From Arenicella sp. (GTDB lineage Bacteria > Pseudomonadota > Gammaproteobacteria > Arenicellales > Arenicellaceae), in contig JALZVW010000089.1 of NCBI GenBank assembly GCA_023301745.1, forward strand, positions 1 to 40,603: a stretch of DNA of 40,603 bases, in the 5' to 3' direction. A program made the translations under genes and the position numbers. Position 1 is the first letter of the stretch; each line of letters starts with the position of its first letter. The notes under the pieces are model-generated. The model worked only from the letters and a program-made list of their open reading frames with translations, had not been told where the DNA came from and did not search any database. Below, piece after piece: positions 21,360 through 31,687 of this stretch.

Positions 21360-21433
21360 TTCTTGGTACGGTAATTAAGGGGCAGGGCGAGCTCTTAGCC
21401 CCTGGTTTTACTGATTGTTAAGCACCGTTTTTG

Positions 21434-21469
21434 AAAAAGCCGAACCCATTACTGGGTTCGGCTTTTTTT
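21434..21469 (+). terminator. Rho-independent terminator after sucCD
   Basis: aaaaagccgaacccattactgggttcggcttttttt. Confidence 0.9.
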
Positions 21470-21521
21470 ATGTCTATGGAAACAACCATAGAAGCCGCGA
21501 TATTGGCTATCACACTGAATA

Positions 21522-23312
21522 TTAAATTTTATAACTACTTTCAATATGTTCGCGCGTAATTACACCGTAAATTCGCTGTTTAGATTCGCCATGCGCGCCA
21601 CGAATAAATAAGGCATTACAGTGTTCAGAGCGCATTTTCTCATGCGCTTCTTGCAGCGTTGCAACAATCGTTGTCGCGGCTACGTCCAGCCGTTTTGCCG
21701 GTATTCGTAATAGGTCTAATTGCGGGTCTTGGTCGTGCTGCGAGGGTTGTTCATCTAATTCATTTAAGTGACGCGCCAAATCAGTCGCTGGTAGTAAGCA
21801 CGTTTTACGGTCGTCATCGTCGTGGGTTAATAAGATCCAACGAGGTTCTTGCCGTAATATACTCTCGGCGCTACTCCTTGAAATGATGCTCGGTTGTTGA
21901 ATAATATTGCGTTCCATTACACTCGCAACGCCAATCCGCCTGAGTGCTTTCGAGAGCGGGCTATTGCGGTAATCCAAACCTCGACTAAGCATCAAGTGTT
22001 GATAAATCGATGACTTGCCGAAGACCACTCTGGTTACTAACGATGCGGTGATAACGGCGGTCATGCCGGGCAAGATAATCGCATGGTCGGCGGTTAACTC
22101 GAGTAGATAAATCAGCGCCGCGAGAGGTGCTTGTAACACGGCGGCCATCATTGCGGCCATGCCTAGGGTCGAATAAAATGCGACACTGCCAATATCCGGA
22201 TAAACCAGTCCAATCGCTGAGGCAATCGCGCCACCTGCGGCCGCGCCCATGAATAGGCTAGGGCCAATAAGGCCTGCAGGTATGCCTAGGCCAACCGCAA
22301 TAGCGGTCGTAATTGTCTTTGCAAAGGTCAGCAATATTACCGTGCCAACGCTAATCTGCATCAGTAAGATGCTATCGACAGTATCGTAACCGGTGCCCAT
22401 TACTTCAGGCAAGACAAATGCAATTGCCCCGGTAATCACACCCGCAAGCGTAGTGCGTGCCCAAATTGCCTGTTTGGCAAATAAGCTACTGGTCAAGAGT
22501 GTCAACTGAATAAACCCGGCCGCTAAACAACCTATCAATGCGCCCATAAAGGCGACAATAGGTAACTCTTGCACTGAATTAATATCGAAATCAGGTACCG
22601 TAAACGCGGTGTCATCACCGAATGTGATGCGAGTAAGCGTGGTCGCGCTAACCGCGGCAATGATCACTGGGGTGAAGCCGATAACGGTGTAGTCCATGAT
22701 GACCACTTCCATGGCGAAGATTACCCCCGCAAGGGGGGTATTGAAAGCCGCCGCGATTGCGGCCGCAACGCCGCAACCAACTAATATTCGTACGCTATTA
22801 TTCGGCACGTGCAGGCCCCGGCCTAAGGCACTGCCGGCCGCCGCGCCCAAATGAATGCTCGGGCCTTCACGACCGACCGAATGGCCTGACAGCAAGCTGA
22901 TTGCGCCTGTGACGAACTGCACTGCGGCATTTTTGAGAGGAAGGTGGCCTTGATGATAGTCGAGCCTTTCAATCACATGCACCACCCCAACGCCACGACT
23001 TTTAGGCTTTAAAAAATGTAAAATCAGCCCGACAGCCAGACCGCCGGCCACGCACAGCAATAACCGATCGGCGCCGCTTAGCGCCTCAAAGCTTTCAATG
23101 TCGCCATTGGGCAGCCAATGATGTGCGGCGCCTTCCATTACTAGCCGAAAAAGCACGATAAGGCCGCCTGAGATAAGGCCACAAACAAGGCCGAGGCCTG
23201 CCAACAAGGGTAGGCCCTCGAAGTTACTCGACATTCGAACCTGCTGCGCTTCTAAGAAGCGGCCGTAGCCTCTTGTTATGAAGTTAACAAATTTTGTGTC
23301 GAGTAGATTCAC
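21522..23312 (-). CDS. ClC family chloride channel/antiporter with C-terminal CBS-like region
   Basis: 596 aa; GHSVGREGPSIHLGAA (gating Glu) and GIPAGLIGPSLFMGAAAGG signatures; long soluble C-terminal region. Confidence 0.92.
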   Translation of the reverse strand: MNLLDTKFVNFITRGYGRFLEAQQVRMSSNFEGLPLLAGLGLVCGLISGGLIVLFRLVMEGAAHHWLPNGDIESFEALSGADRLLLCVAGGLAVGLILHFLKPKSRGVGVVHVIERLDYHQGHLPLKNAAVQFVTGAISLLSGHSVGREGPSIHLGAAAGSALGRGLHVPNNSVRILVGCGVAAAIAAAFNTPLAGVIFAMEVVIMDYTVIGFTPVIIAAVSATTLTRITFGDDTAFTVPDFDINSVQELPIVAFMGALIGCLAAGFIQLTLLTSSLFAKQAIWARTTLAGVITGAIAFVLPEVMGTGYDTVDSILLMQISVGTVILLTFAKTITTAIAVGLGIPAGLIGPSLFMGAAAGGAIASAIGLVYPDIGSVAFYSTLGMAAMMAAVLQAPLAALIYLLELTADHAIILPGMTAVITASLVTRVVFGKSSIYQHLMLSRGLDYRNSPLSKALRRIGVASVMERNIIQQPSIISRSSAESILRQEPRWILLTHDDDDRKTCLLPATDLARHLNELDEQPSQHDQDPQLDLLRIPAKRLDVAATTIVATLQEAHEKMRSEHCNALFIRGAHGESKQRIYGVITREHIESSYKI

Positions 23313-23333
23313 GCGGCGCAGCTTATCGGTTAG

Positions 23334-24707
23334 TTAAAACGGTATGGCAATCGTCGAGTCTACTTGTTTAATAGCGGCTTTGAAATCGTTCTGAATTCGA
23401 TTGATGGCGTCTTCGCTATCGGCTTCGAATCGTAGGACCAAAATTGGCGTCGTGTTCGATGGCCGAATCAAACCAAAGCCATCAGGGTAGTCAACACGCA
23501 AGCCATCAATCTTACTGACCGACGCATTGCTGAAATCAGCAACCTCTTTTAGTTTATCCATGAAGATGTAGTGTTCACCTTCGGCAAAATCCATGCGCAG
23601 TTCTGGCGTATTGATACTGTCGGGTAGCGCGTCAAAAATTTCTTGTGGGGTTTGATCTTGGAGCGATAAAATTTCGAGCAGACGTGCGCCGGCATACACA
23701 CCATCATCAAAGCCGAACCAACGATCTTTGATGAAAATATGTCCGCTCATTTCGCCGGCTAATGCCGCCTCGGTCTCTTTGAGTTTAGCTTTAATAAACG
23801 AGTGACCAGTGCGCCACATGGTTGCCTTACCGCCAGCGGCTTCAATTTCGGCTGGTAGGTTACGCGAGCACTTAACATCGTAAATAATTTCGGCGCCGGG
23901 GTTGCGACTCAATACGTCTCGGGCAAATAAAATCATTTGCCGATCGGCCCATACTACTTCGCCTTTTTGGGTAACCACGCCTAGACGGTCGCCATCACCA
24001 TCAAACGCCAGGCCAAGTTCGGCATCGTGCTGTTTGACCGCGGCGATTAAGTCTTGAAGATTTTCGATTTGGCTTGGATCAGGGTGATGGTTAGGAAACG
24101 TGCCATCGACCTCACTAAATAGGTCAATGACATCACAGCCGATTCCTCTAAATACCTGTGGGGCGGTTGCACCTGCTACGCCGTTACCGCTATCGATGAC
24201 TATCTTCATTTTACGGCCAAGCTTTATATCTCCAACTATGCGCGCAATATAGTCTTCGATGATTTCTTCTTGGGTGTATGTGCCATTACCTTCGGCGAAA
24301 TCGTTTTCGAGAATGCGTTGCTTTAATGCTTGAATGCGCTCGGCCGATAGCGTTACGCCATCAACAACCATTTTAAAACCGTTGTAATTCGGCGGGTTGT
24401 GGCTGCCGGTGATCGCAATGCACGAAGGTATGCCTTTGGAATAACTCGAGTAATAGACAACCGGCGATGGCGCTAAGCCAATATCGATTACATTGACGCC
24501 AGTTGCACGCAGACCGTTAGCAAGCACTTCGGCCAGCATCGGCCCGGATAAGCGACCGTCTCGGCCGATAACAATGCTGTCACCACCATTGGCGATGACC
24601 TCGCTGCCAACCGCTTGGCCAATTTTAAAGGCAATGTCAGCGGTGAGTGTGTTGTCGACAATCCCTCGAATGTCGTAGGCTTTAAAGATGGCGTGCGGAA
24701 ATGTCAT
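23334..24707 (-). CDS. Phosphomannomutase/phosphoglucomutase
   Basis: 457 aa; AYDIRGIVDNTLT, active-site loop TGSHNPPNYNGFK, metal loop DGDGDRLGVV. Confidence 0.94.
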   Translation of the reverse strand: MTFPHAIFKAYDIRGIVDNTLTADIAFKIGQAVGSEVIANGGDSIVIGRDGRLSGPMLAEVLANGLRATGVNVIDIGLAPSPVVYYSSYSKGIPSCIAITGSHNPPNYNGFKMVVDGVTLSAERIQALKQRILENDFAEGNGTYTQEEIIEDYIARIVGDIKLGRKMKIVIDSGNGVAGATAPQVFRGIGCDVIDLFSEVDGTFPNHHPDPSQIENLQDLIAAVKQHDAELGLAFDGDGDRLGVVTQKGEVVWADRQMILFARDVLSRNPGAEIIYDVKCSRNLPAEIEAAGGKATMWRTGHSFIKAKLKETEAALAGEMSGHIFIKDRWFGFDDGVYAGARLLEILSLQDQTPQEIFDALPDSINTPELRMDFAEGEHYIFMDKLKEVADFSNASVSKIDGLRVDYPDGFGLIRPSNTTPILVLRFEADSEDAINRIQNDFKAAIKQVDSTIAIPF

Positions 24708-24851
24708 ATTTAGAGTTCAGGGCATAGTAATATTAAGGCCTGAGTTTACTATAAATGGCTAATACTTCGACTAATTCTAGAAGTTAATTGCCCGTATCTC
24801 ATTAATTAGGTAGGCCGCCAAGCTGAAGACGGTGACGTTCTTGTATTGGGT

Positions 24852-25910
24852 TTATAGCGTGTTAATGAATTTCTTAACTTCGGCCCACGCTTCCTGGGCA
24901 GAGCCGGTGTCCATATTAAATAAGTGCCAGTCGTGTATTTGATTTTTCCAAACCTGCAAGGTCACTGATGAACCTGCCGCAATTGCTTTATTGGTGTAAC
25001 GCATGCTTTCACCTAATAGCATCTCAGTGCTGCTTGCGTGAATAAGGGTTGGCGGCAGGTCGCTTAAATCAGCGAACAGTGGCGATGCTAATTTATTCGC
25101 TGGGTTGATACGCATGGTAAATAGGCTCATCCACGCTCTGAGGGCTTTAGGCAACTTGGTTAGCAAGCCTAAACCTTCACCGAGCATTTTGTCCGAAGCT
25201 TTATTACGTTTGATGGTCGGTGACGCTAGGGTCATGTCGGTAGAGGGTGAAAAACCGATGACACCATTTGGGCGTTTAGCCGCACTGTCTTTACTCCAAC
25301 TAGAAAGCATTAAGGCTAGGTTTCCGCCGGCTGAATCCCCAGCGACCAATAAGAAATCTAAATCTTCTTGACCGTTAGGGCCATTTTCAAGAATCCAGTG
25401 ATAGGCCTGCTGTGAATCGACGATGCTCTTCATGCGACTGTTTTCGGGTAACATTCGATAATCAACTGATAGAACCGCGGCATCGGCTACTTTCGACAAC
25501 TGGTCAGAAAATTTTCTATGCCCCTTCGGGCTGCCAAATAGGAATGCACCGCCGTGTAAAAATAAGACTCGTCGAGCGCAATTGGCACCGGGTGCCACCG
25601 CCCATTCACAGGCGACGCCGTTAGCAGTCACCGGGCTAAAGACGGTATCGGTTTGCAATTCATCGGACAGTTCGTCGGCAAACTTACGAACCAAGGCAAA
25701 CCCTCTTTTTAATGATTTAGACTTCACCGCATCTCGCCGCACGCCCTTGATAACCTCAAGACACTCCTCAGTGGCGGGCAGGTCTTCTGGGTGGTCGTCA
25801 AAATAGTCGCCCACATGGGAGTCGTAACGACTAAGGTCGGGCCCAGAGAGAACCAAGGTTGCAATCAGCCATAGTAGCAGGGCCAGTGTAATGAGTATTG
25901 TCCAAGTCAT
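24852..25910 (-). CDS. HSL-type alpha/beta hydrolase with N-terminal membrane segment
   Basis: HGGAFLFGSPKGH oxyanion motif, VAGDSAGGNLAL nucleophile elbow, C-terminal D/H (QIHDWHLF). Confidence 0.9.
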   Translation of the reverse strand: MTWTILITLALLLWLIATLVLSGPDLSRYDSHVGDYFDDHPEDLPATEECLEVIKGVRRDAVKSKSLKRGFALVRKFADELSDELQTDTVFSPVTANGVACEWAVAPGANCARRVLFLHGGAFLFGSPKGHRKFSDQLSKVADAAVLSVDYRMLPENSRMKSIVDSQQAYHWILENGPNGQEDLDFLLVAGDSAGGNLALMLSSWSKDSAAKRPNGVIGFSPSTDMTLASPTIKRNKASDKMLGEGLGLLTKLPKALRAWMSLFTMRINPANKLASPLFADLSDLPPTLIHASSTEMLLGESMRYTNKAIAAGSSVTLQVWKNQIHDWHLFNMDTGSAQEAWAEVKKFINTL

Positions 25911-26001
25911 GCGATCACGTCTCTAAGCAAGGTGTTTCAATTCAATGGTTTAATTATAACGGCGATGCATTATATCTAAAGGCTTGGGGCTATTCACTTG
26001 A

Positions 26002-27015
26002 CTAATGTTTACCATGGCGATAGGCCAGAGGGGTCGAGCCAGTCCAACTTTTAAACGCTCGAATAAACGCACTGGGTTCGGAAAAGCCTACTAAGGTCGC
26101 AATCTCTTCGATTTTATATTTGTTGTCAAACAATAAATTCACCGCGATATCGCGCCGTGTTTGCATTTTTATTTCTTTAAACGACAGGTCTTCTGCCTGC
26201 AATCGGCGGTGCAGTACTTGCTGACTCATTTCGAAGTGGATAGCGGCTTCTTTGAGAGTCGCCTGATAATTACCTTGTTTTATATTTCGCTCCAACCACT
26301 GACGCACTTGGTCGCTGATGACCCTGTAATTCTTCGGTTGATACAACAATGATAGATTTGTGCCAGCTAGGTACTGGTCTAGCGTTTCTGGTGTCTGGAC
26401 TATTTCTAATTGTGAGTGTCGTTTATCGAACTCAATCCGTGATTCAGTATCATCATAGATGATCGGTGCACCATAGAATAGGGCGCGATACTGGCTACCA
26501 TACTCCGGTTCAGGGTAGTTTAGAGTTACCAAATTTAAGGGAATGAATTGACCGCCTAACCAGCAATGAAAGCGATGTATTGATGAAAGAATTGCCTCTA
26601 TGAGGTAGTTATTTAAACTGGGTTTACCCTCGATTGGCGTCAATATATACGCCATTGACTCGTTACTTTCTTCGATTCGATGGGAAAAGGTGTTGTTGAA
26701 TAAATTCCAAAAATTAGCGCTGCGTTTCATCGAGCGGCGTATATCACGCGCGCTAATACAGCTTCGGCACATCATATTAAAACTTCCTAATGGTTGAGCG
26801 CTTACCCCAATTCCAAGGAACTCGTCATCAAGCCTGCGCATAATGTCGATTGCAAATGAGGCGAACGATTCTAAGCGAACTCGAGTGCCGGTTTTTTCGA
26901 GGGTTAATCGAGATATGCCGTTGCTTAACAATATTTGGTCGCACTCTAGGCCTTGAGATTGAGCACCTTCCAACAACATACGGGCAAAAGCGGAGTCTAT
27001 GGTGATTTCTTTCAT
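26002..27015 (-). CDS. AraC family transcriptional regulator (OruR/arabinose-binding-like N-terminus)
   Basis: C-terminal AraC HTH: ATLKEAAIHFEMSQQVLHRRLQAEDLSFKEIK...IEEIATLVGFSEPSAFIRAFKSWTGSTPLAYR. Confidence 0.93.
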   Translation of the reverse strand: MKEITIDSAFARMLLEGAQSQGLECDQILLSNGISRLTLEKTGTRVRLESFASFAIDIMRRLDDEFLGIGVSAQPLGSFNMMCRSCISARDIRRSMKRSANFWNLFNNTFSHRIEESNESMAYILTPIEGKPSLNNYLIEAILSSIHRFHCWLGGQFIPLNLVTLNYPEPEYGSQYRALFYGAPIIYDDTESRIEFDKRHSQLEIVQTPETLDQYLAGTNLSLLYQPKNYRVISDQVRQWLERNIKQGNYQATLKEAAIHFEMSQQVLHRRLQAEDLSFKEIKMQTRRDIAVNLLFDNKYKIEEIATLVGFSEPSAFIRAFKSWTGSTPLAYRHGKH

Positions 27016-27152
27016 GCCGCGAATTAAAGCACATTTAGACCACTGTTTTGATAAAAACTGTCTATTTAAACGATAGCTTTTGTCATTGTTGATTCACGGC
27101 CTCGGCGTAAAATAAGGTGACACTAACCAAAACTCTCATCAAGAGGTTCCCA

Positions 27153-28361
27153 ATGAGTAACACCGCCTACATCTATGACGCCGTGCGTACCCCGAGAAGC
27201 AAGGGCAAAAAAGACGGCACATTACATGAAGTTAAACCGATTGATTTAGGCGCCGGGCTTTTACGAGTTTTGCAGCAGCGTAATGACTTGGATACTTCTT
27301 ACGTTGACGATGTCATCATGGGGTGTGTATCGCCGGTAGGCGAGCAGGGCAGTGATATCGCCAAGATGATTGTTCAAAACGCCGATTGGCACGAGTCTGT
27401 TGCCGGTGTGCAACTTAATCGCTTCTGCGCATCAGGCCTAGAAGCGGTTAATTCAGCGGCGGCTAAAGTGGCCTCTGGTTGGGATAACTTGATTGTCGCC
27501 GGCGGTGTTGAATGTATGTCGCGTGTACCGATGGGCTCTGATGGCGGGGCGATGGCTGGCGATGCCGCGTTTGCGATTAAATCTGGTTTTGTACCCCAAG
27601 GTATCGGCGCCGACACAATAGCCACCCTTGATGGTTATTCTCGTGAAGATGTTGATGCTTATGCTCTAGAGTCGCAAAGGCGCGCCGCCAACGCTCGTGA
27701 TAACGGTTGGTTCGATAGTGCGGTTGTTCCAGTAAAGGATAAGAACGGCGTGGTTATTCTTGAGCGTGATGACTTTATTAAACCTGAGTCAACCATGCAG
27801 GGGCTAGGTGGTTTGCGCGCGTCGTTCGAAGAAATGGGCAAGTACGGATTCGACGATATTATCTTAAAAAAATACAACACCTTAGAGCGTATTAACCACG
27901 TGCATACGCCGGGTAATTCGTCTGGCATTGTCGACGGTGCTAGTGCCGTGTTAATTGGCTCCGAGCAAGCGGGTAAAGATTTGAATATGACGGCTCGTGC
28001 CAAAGTTAGGGCCACCGCGATATTGTCGAGCGACCCTATCATTATGTTGGCAGGCCCTGGCCCATCGGCGATTAAGGCATTGAAAACAGCCGGCATGACC
28101 AAAGACGATATTGATCTCTGGGAAATCAATGAAGCATTTGCGTCAGTCGCAATGCGCTATATGCGTGACTTAGATATTAGCCACGAGATTACTAATGTCG
28201 TTGGTGGTTCTATTGCTATGGGGCACCCCTTAGGCGCGACAGGCGGTTGCATCATTGGGTCTATGTTGAATGAATTAGAACGTCGAGACTTGAGTACCGG
28301 GATGTTGTCTTTGTGTGTTGGCGGCGGCATGGGTATTTCATGCATTATCGAACGAGTTTAG
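27153..28361 (+). CDS. Acetyl-CoA C-acyltransferase (thiolase)
   Basis: Start placed at ATG 27153; NRFCASGLEAVNSAAAKV (active Cys), GHPLGATGGCIIGSMLNELERR, SLCVGGGMGISCIIERV. Confidence 0.95.
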   Translation: MSNTAYIYDAVRTPRSKGKKDGTLHEVKPIDLGAGLLRVLQQRNDLDTSYVDDVIMGCVSPVGEQGSDIAKMIVQNADWHESVAGVQLNRFCASGLEAVNSAAAKVASGWDNLIVAGGVECMSRVPMGSDGGAMAGDAAFAIKSGFVPQGIGADTIATLDGYSREDVDAYALESQRRAANARDNGWFDSAVVPVKDKNGVVILERDDFIKPESTMQGLGGLRASFEEMGKYGFDDIILKKYNTLERINHVHTPGNSSGIVDGASAVLIGSEQAGKDLNMTARAKVRATAILSSDPIIMLAGPGPSAIKALKTAGMTKDDIDLWEINEAFASVAMRYMRDLDISHEITNVVGGSIAMGHPLGATGGCIIGSMLNELERRDLSTGMLSLCVGGGMGISCIIERV

Positions 28362-28371
28362 GAGTAGAAAA

Positions 28372-30519
28372 ATGAGTGTATTCAGATACGAAAGAGACAG
28401 CGACGGCATTGTAACCGTCACCATGGACATGACCGGCCCGGTAAACGCCATGAACGCCGAATACCACGGCGCGATGAGCGAAACTATCGCAAAGCTAGAA
28501 GCCGAGCAAGGTTTAACTGGTGTGGTATTTGCGTCGGCCAAAAAAATATTCTTCGCCGGTGGCGATTTGAACGATTTAGTTAACATTGACCCTGAACAAG
28601 CTGAAGAATTTTTTAATTCTACCGAAGAAGTCAAAGCTGACCTGCGCCGCATAGAAAAACTTGCCGTGCCGGTGGTTGCCGCAATCAACGGCGCCGCCTT
28701 AGGTGGTGGCTATGAGATATGCTTAGCGTGCAATCATCGAATTGCGTTTGATCATAAGTCGGTGCAAATTGGCTTGCCTGAATGTTCGCTAGGGCTCTAC
28801 CCCGGTGGCGGTGGGGTTGTGCGTTTAACTAAATTAATTGGTGTTGAAAAAGCTTTGCCGTTAATTTTAGAAAGTAAACGCCTAGTGCCTGCAAAGGCTT
28901 TGGCCGCCGGCATGATCGATCAAACTGTCGCCAGCATTGATGAGTTACTGCCCGCTGCGAAAGCGCATATTCTTAGCCGTAAAGACGATGAGTTGGCGGC
29001 CGTGCAACCATGGGACCGCAAAGGCTACCGGGTTCCCGGTGGCGCGATTAACACGCCTCGCAATGCCCAGCTCGCGGTTATGGCGCCAGCGATGTTAAGC
29101 CAGAAAACTCGTGGTCTCATGCCGCAAATGACAGCGGCAATGGACGTCGCCTTTCAGGCGTCTATGCTAGACATTGATACGGCGCTGCGTATCGAAGGTC
29201 GGGAGTTTGCCAAAGTCGCCACTGGGTCGGTTGCGAAGAATATGATTTCTACTTTTTTCTTTCAATTGAATAAAATCAACGGTGGTGCAAGCCGGCCTAA
29301 AAATATTGAAAAGAATTTAACGCGCAAGGTTGGCATATTGGGCGCCGGCATGATGGGGCAGGGTATCGCCTATGTATCGGCCATGGCCGGTATTGAAGTT
29401 GTGCTTAAAGATATTTCTCAAGAGTCGGCCGACAAAGGTAAAGCCTACACTCAGAAATTGCTGCAAAAACGCATTGCTCGTGGCCGAATGGATGAGGCTA
29501 AAGCCAAAGGCATTCTTGATTTGATACACCCGACTGATAAAAATGAAGACCTACAAGGCTGTGACTTGATTATCGAAGCGGTGTTCGAAAACATCGGTTT
29601 GAAGCACACCATCACCAAAGAAATTGAACCGTATTTGTCGGACGATGGTTTCTGGGGTTCTAATACATCTACGTTGCCAATTACCGAGTTAGCGCAGGCG
29701 AGTGCCAAGCCAGAAAATTTCATCGGTGTGCATTTCTTTTCGCCGGTCGATAAGATGCCTTTAGTCGAGATTATTTGTGGTGAGAAAACCAGTGATGAAG
29801 CGCTTGCCAAAGCCTTTGATTACACCATGCAAATTCGCAAAACGCCGATCGTGGTGAATGACTCGCTAGGTTTTTTCACCTCGCGTACATTTGGCACCTA
29901 TCTGGATGAAGCCGCTCACTTGTTAACTGAAGGTACTAACCCTGTTCGTATTGATAGCCTAGGCAAAGGCATCGGCATGCCAGTCGGGCCGCTGCAAATT
30001 CAAGATGAGACGAGTTTGGAGTTATCGCGCAAAGCACAAGAGACTTGGGCCGAAATGGGCGTCACCGATAAGTGGGGCAACGGTGATGTGATTCGCCGCG
30101 TGGTTAAAGACATGATTACTGATAATGGCCGTGGTGGTCGACATCACGGTGGCGGCTATTATGAATACCATGAAGACGGTTCAAAAAATATTTGGCCGCC
30201 ACTTTATGATTTATATTACAACGCCGATTATCAAATTAGTGATACCGATATCAAAGATCGTCTAATGTTCCGTCAAGTGATCGAAACCTTAAAATGCCTA
30301 GAAACAGGTGTGCTACGTTCTGTTGCTGATGCGAATATTGGTTCTATATTTGGTATCGGAGCACCGGCTCATACGGGTGGTTTCATTCAATTTGTGAATA
30401 CCTATGGTTTCGATAATTTCATTGCACGCTGTGATGAACTCAGCGCAAAATACGGCGAACGTTTTGAGTGCCCAACGATTGTTAAAGCGCAGGCTAAAAG
30501 TGGAGAGCTGTTTGTTTAG
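28372..30519 (+). CDS. Bifunctional enoyl-CoA hydratase/3-hydroxyacyl-CoA dehydrogenase (FadB/FadJ-like)
   Basis: Start placed at ATG 28372; crotonase domain (AAINGAALGGGYEICLACNHRIA) and Rossmann GILGAGMMGQGIAYVSAMAGIEVVLKD. Confidence 0.94.
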   Translation: MSVFRYERDSDGIVTVTMDMTGPVNAMNAEYHGAMSETIAKLEAEQGLTGVVFASAKKIFFAGGDLNDLVNIDPEQAEEFFNSTEEVKADLRRIEKLAVPVVAAINGAALGGGYEICLACNHRIAFDHKSVQIGLPECSLGLYPGGGGVVRLTKLIGVEKALPLILESKRLVPAKALAAGMIDQTVASIDELLPAAKAHILSRKDDELAAVQPWDRKGYRVPGGAINTPRNAQLAVMAPAMLSQKTRGLMPQMTAAMDVAFQASMLDIDTALRIEGREFAKVATGSVAKNMISTFFFQLNKINGGASRPKNIEKNLTRKVGILGAGMMGQGIAYVSAMAGIEVVLKDISQESADKGKAYTQKLLQKRIARGRMDEAKAKGILDLIHPTDKNEDLQGCDLIIEAVFENIGLKHTITKEIEPYLSDDGFWGSNTSTLPITELAQASAKPENFIGVHFFSPVDKMPLVEIICGEKTSDEALAKAFDYTMQIRKTPIVVNDSLGFFTSRTFGTYLDEAAHLLTEGTNPVRIDSLGKGIGMPVGPLQIQDETSLELSRKAQETWAEMGVTDKWGNGDVIRRVVKDMITDNGRGGRHHGGGYYEYHEDGSKNIWPPLYDLYYNADYQISDTDIKDRLMFRQVIETLKCLETGVLRSVADANIGSIFGIGAPAHTGGFIQFVNTYGFDNFIARCDELSAKYGERFECPTIVKAQAKSGELFV

Positions 30520-30541
30520 CGCTATTGAGGGTTGAATCAAC

Positions 30542-30590
30542 AAGGCGTCGCTCGCGGGTTCATCATTGAATTCGCCGGTGGCGCCTTTTT
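30542..30590 (+). terminator. Probable Rho-independent terminator after the fadB-like gene
   Basis: AAGGCG...CGCCTTTTT enclosing GCGGGTTCA-tcat-TGAATTCGC (two G:U pairs in RNA). Confidence 0.55.
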
Positions 30591-30726
30591 GCGTTGCGAG
30601 TGCTAATCTATTTGAAACTATTAATCATTTTATCCTGTGCTAGAGTTAGGCTAAAGCTTCGTCAAGTAGGGTTAGCAAATAGACGGCGTTAAGACGTTTT
30701 TAGATTACACATTATAAGGTTTAGTC

Positions 30727-31671
30727 ATGATATTCAAATTACTCAAACACTCAATTTCTATGCTTGGCTCTTCATCTCGAATGGCTGGGCGAAGCTGGCT
30801 AACAGAAATGCTTGTTCGTACGGCTCGAGATTTACTTGCTAGTGCCTATGAGAAAGGGGTTCCTGAGATGCGAGTAATGGCTGATAAGTCTGCTGGCTAT
30901 CACCCAGCGTTATCAAAAGTTAGCTCCAATACTCGAGATATTGCGGGCGTGTCTTGTATGTTGGTCAGCCCAAAGTCGGGGGCCAGTTCTGACAAAGTGA
31001 TTGTGTATTTTCATGGTGGCGGTTACGTCGCCGGCTCAGCCAAAGGGCACAAGACTATTCTGGCGAACTTAGCGTTAGGCACTAAAGGTTTGGTGGTAGC
31101 GGTTGATTATCGTTTAGCCCCCGAACACCCGTTTCCAGCCCCTCAAGATGATTGCCTTGCGGTAGCCGCGTTGGTCCTAAAAACCTACGATGATAAAAAG
31201 GTGAGCCTCGCCGGAGATTCGGCAGGTGGTGCGCTCGCCATTACCACCGCACTGGAGTTAGCCAAGCTTGATATAAAACAGCCAGAGAACCTTGTTCTTA
31301 TGTCTCCATGGGTAGATCCAACAGCCAGTACTGGAACCATTATTACCAATGAGAAAAATGATTTTCTAGTGAGTGAGTTTCTAAACCCTAGTTTTGAGCA
31401 TTTGATGCAAGGTACTGATCACCATAATGAACGAGTGAACTTTTTAAACACGCCTCTGTCCGATTTGCCTAAAACCTTAGTTCAGTGTGGTAAAGGCGAA
31501 ATGTTTTACGATCAGATAGTCGAGTTCTGCGATCGTGCTAAAGCCCAGGGAGTAGACCTAGAGCTGCAAGCCTATCGAGCCCAGTTTCATGTGTTTCAAT
31601 TGTTCTCCGCCGCCTTGAAAGATGCTGAAGACGCGCTTGCGAACATTTCAAAATTCATTGACCAGAACTGA
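30727..31671 (+). CDS. HSL-type alpha/beta hydrolase/esterase
   Basis: YFHGGGYVAGSAKGHK, VDYRLAPEHPFPAPQDD, LAGDSAGGALAI, C-terminal His (QFHVFQ). Confidence 0.92.
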   Translation: MIFKLLKHSISMLGSSSRMAGRSWLTEMLVRTARDLLASAYEKGVPEMRVMADKSAGYHPALSKVSSNTRDIAGVSCMLVSPKSGASSDKVIVYFHGGGYVAGSAKGHKTILANLALGTKGLVVAVDYRLAPEHPFPAPQDDCLAVAALVLKTYDDKKVSLAGDSAGGALAITTALELAKLDIKQPENLVLMSPWVDPTASTGTIITNEKNDFLVSEFLNPSFEHLMQGTDHHNERVNFLNTPLSDLPKTLVQCGKGEMFYDQIVEFCDRAKAQGVDLELQAYRAQFHVFQLFSAALKDAEDALANISKFIDQN

Positions 31672-31687
31672 CGCTTTGAAGCAATAG

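Noticed and set aside
27374-28129. Minus-strand ORFs opposite the thiolase gene
   Set aside because: Antisense shadows of a conserved enzyme with no start context.
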